Below the pieces are notes generated by a model. That model saw only the letters and a list, made by a program, of their open reading frames with translations. It had not been told where the DNA came from and did not search any database. A stretch of DNA of 64,000 bases from Sutcliffiella halmapala (lineage in GTDB: Bacteria > Bacillota > Bacilli > Bacillales > Bacillaceae_I): positions 4,353,445 through 4,417,444 of the forward strand of contig NZ_KV917375.1 in NCBI RefSeq assembly GCF_002019665.1, in the 5' to 3' direction. Position 1 is the stretch's first letter. Every line of letters begins with the position of its first letter. Of this stretch, positions 63,658 to 64,000 are shown in pieces. A program made the translations under genes and the position numbers.

Positions 63658-63978
63658 TCACACCCGTTCTAGACAATATAATTCTAAGAATCTATTACCT
63701 TCATCGCGATTAAAGACATACTGAATCTCAAATTTTCTCTCTTGATAAAAAACCATTTGAGACCTTTTTATCCCGCTCCTAAAACGAATGGTTACTTTGT
63801 GTGAAACCTCAGCTTCCATCTGCTGAGCTTGCCAAAACTCGCGACCAGAAAGTGTATTAATGTTTGCCCAGGTACTTAAAATAACTTCTTCCTCTGATGG
63901 CTTAAATCCACCACCACGGTTACGGATTTGATTATTTTCTTTGATTGTAATTCTCTTGTTTAATTTCCCGCTATTCAT
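63658..63978 (-). CDS. Phage head closure protein (SPP1 gp16-like)
   Basis: 106 residues. LNKRITIKENNQIRNRGGGF and STWANINTLSGREFWQAQQM fit the head closure family (DUF/SPP1 gp16). ATG 63978. It overlaps the end of the preceding phage gene. Confidence 0.9.
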   Translation of the reverse strand: MNSGKLNKRITIKENNQIRNRGGGFKPSEEEVILSTWANINTLSGREFWQAQQMEAEVSHKVTIRFRSGIKRSQMVFYQERKFEIQYVFNRDEGNRFLELYCLERV

Positions 63979-64000
63979 TAGCTGTCACCATAACAAAACT
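63971..64000 (-). CDS. End of an upstream phage gene, cut by the window
   Basis: The minus strand carries an open tail ending SFVMVTANE-stop, overlapping the head closure start by eight bases. By position it would be the head-tail connector, but too little is visible. Confidence 0.3.
   Translation of the reverse strand, partial: SFVMVTANE

Overview
The window comes from a low-GC Firmicute of the Bacillus type. The gene order of most of it is that of the Bacillus subtilis purine/pcrA/guaA region, read in reverse, and strong AGGAGG-type ribosome sites precede nearly every gene. TTG and GTG starts are common. No plasmid or host outside Bacillaceae is suggested, but the sequence alone does not fix the species.

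Left part (1-25.9 kb, almost all on the minus strand). First comes the start of a pyrroline-5-carboxylate dehydrogenase gene, then the pcrB-pcrA-ligA-camS operon, then yerC, yerB and yerA. The complete purine operon follows: purE-K-B-C-S-Q-L-F-M-N-H-D. It is preceded by paired PurR-like boxes, a sigma-A promoter and a guanine-class riboswitch with its terminator, with yebE-yebG just upstream. Two tiny membrane-protein genes (7651 and 11769), a GC-rich dispersed repeat in two full copies plus a fragment, and a 21-bp minisatellite between purF and purM lie among these genes.

Middle part (26-50.2 kb). On the plus strand are a BCCT osmolyte transporter, an Hsp20-like protein and the sigY-yxlCDEFG operon with an exact ECF-type sigma-Y autoregulatory promoter. 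On the minus strand follow a P-loop kinase-like gene, a 16S-23S-5S rRNA operon with two promoters and no tRNA, pbuG and guaA (each behind its own purine riboswitch), and a MoxR/DUF58/transglutaminase operon (yeaC-yeaD-yebA). Then come a gene of unknown function, a methyltransferase and a sulfatase. purE, pbuG and guaA therefore form one guanine-sensing circuit for de novo synthesis, uptake and interconversion.

Right part (50.2-64 kb) is accessory. It begins with a RelE/ParE-type toxin-antitoxin pair and a dead small gene. At 51.4 kb a stray copy of the last codons of groEL (Met-Gly-Gly-Met-Met-stop) marks a probable prophage attachment site. To its right the cassettes are: an unrecognised three-gene operon (51.7-54.0 kb), which is the best candidate for an undescribed system; a frameshifted excisionase-like gene; a four-gene operon divergent from an XRE regulator; a possible small toxic peptide; a structured RNA leader; and remnants of a replication-relaxation gene. 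The phage late region follows: tape measure, tail chaperones with a -1 frameshift, major tail protein, tail completion, HK97 gp10-like and head closure. Distal tail and lysis genes are absent between the tape measure gene and the attachment site, so the prophage looks defective or rearranged.
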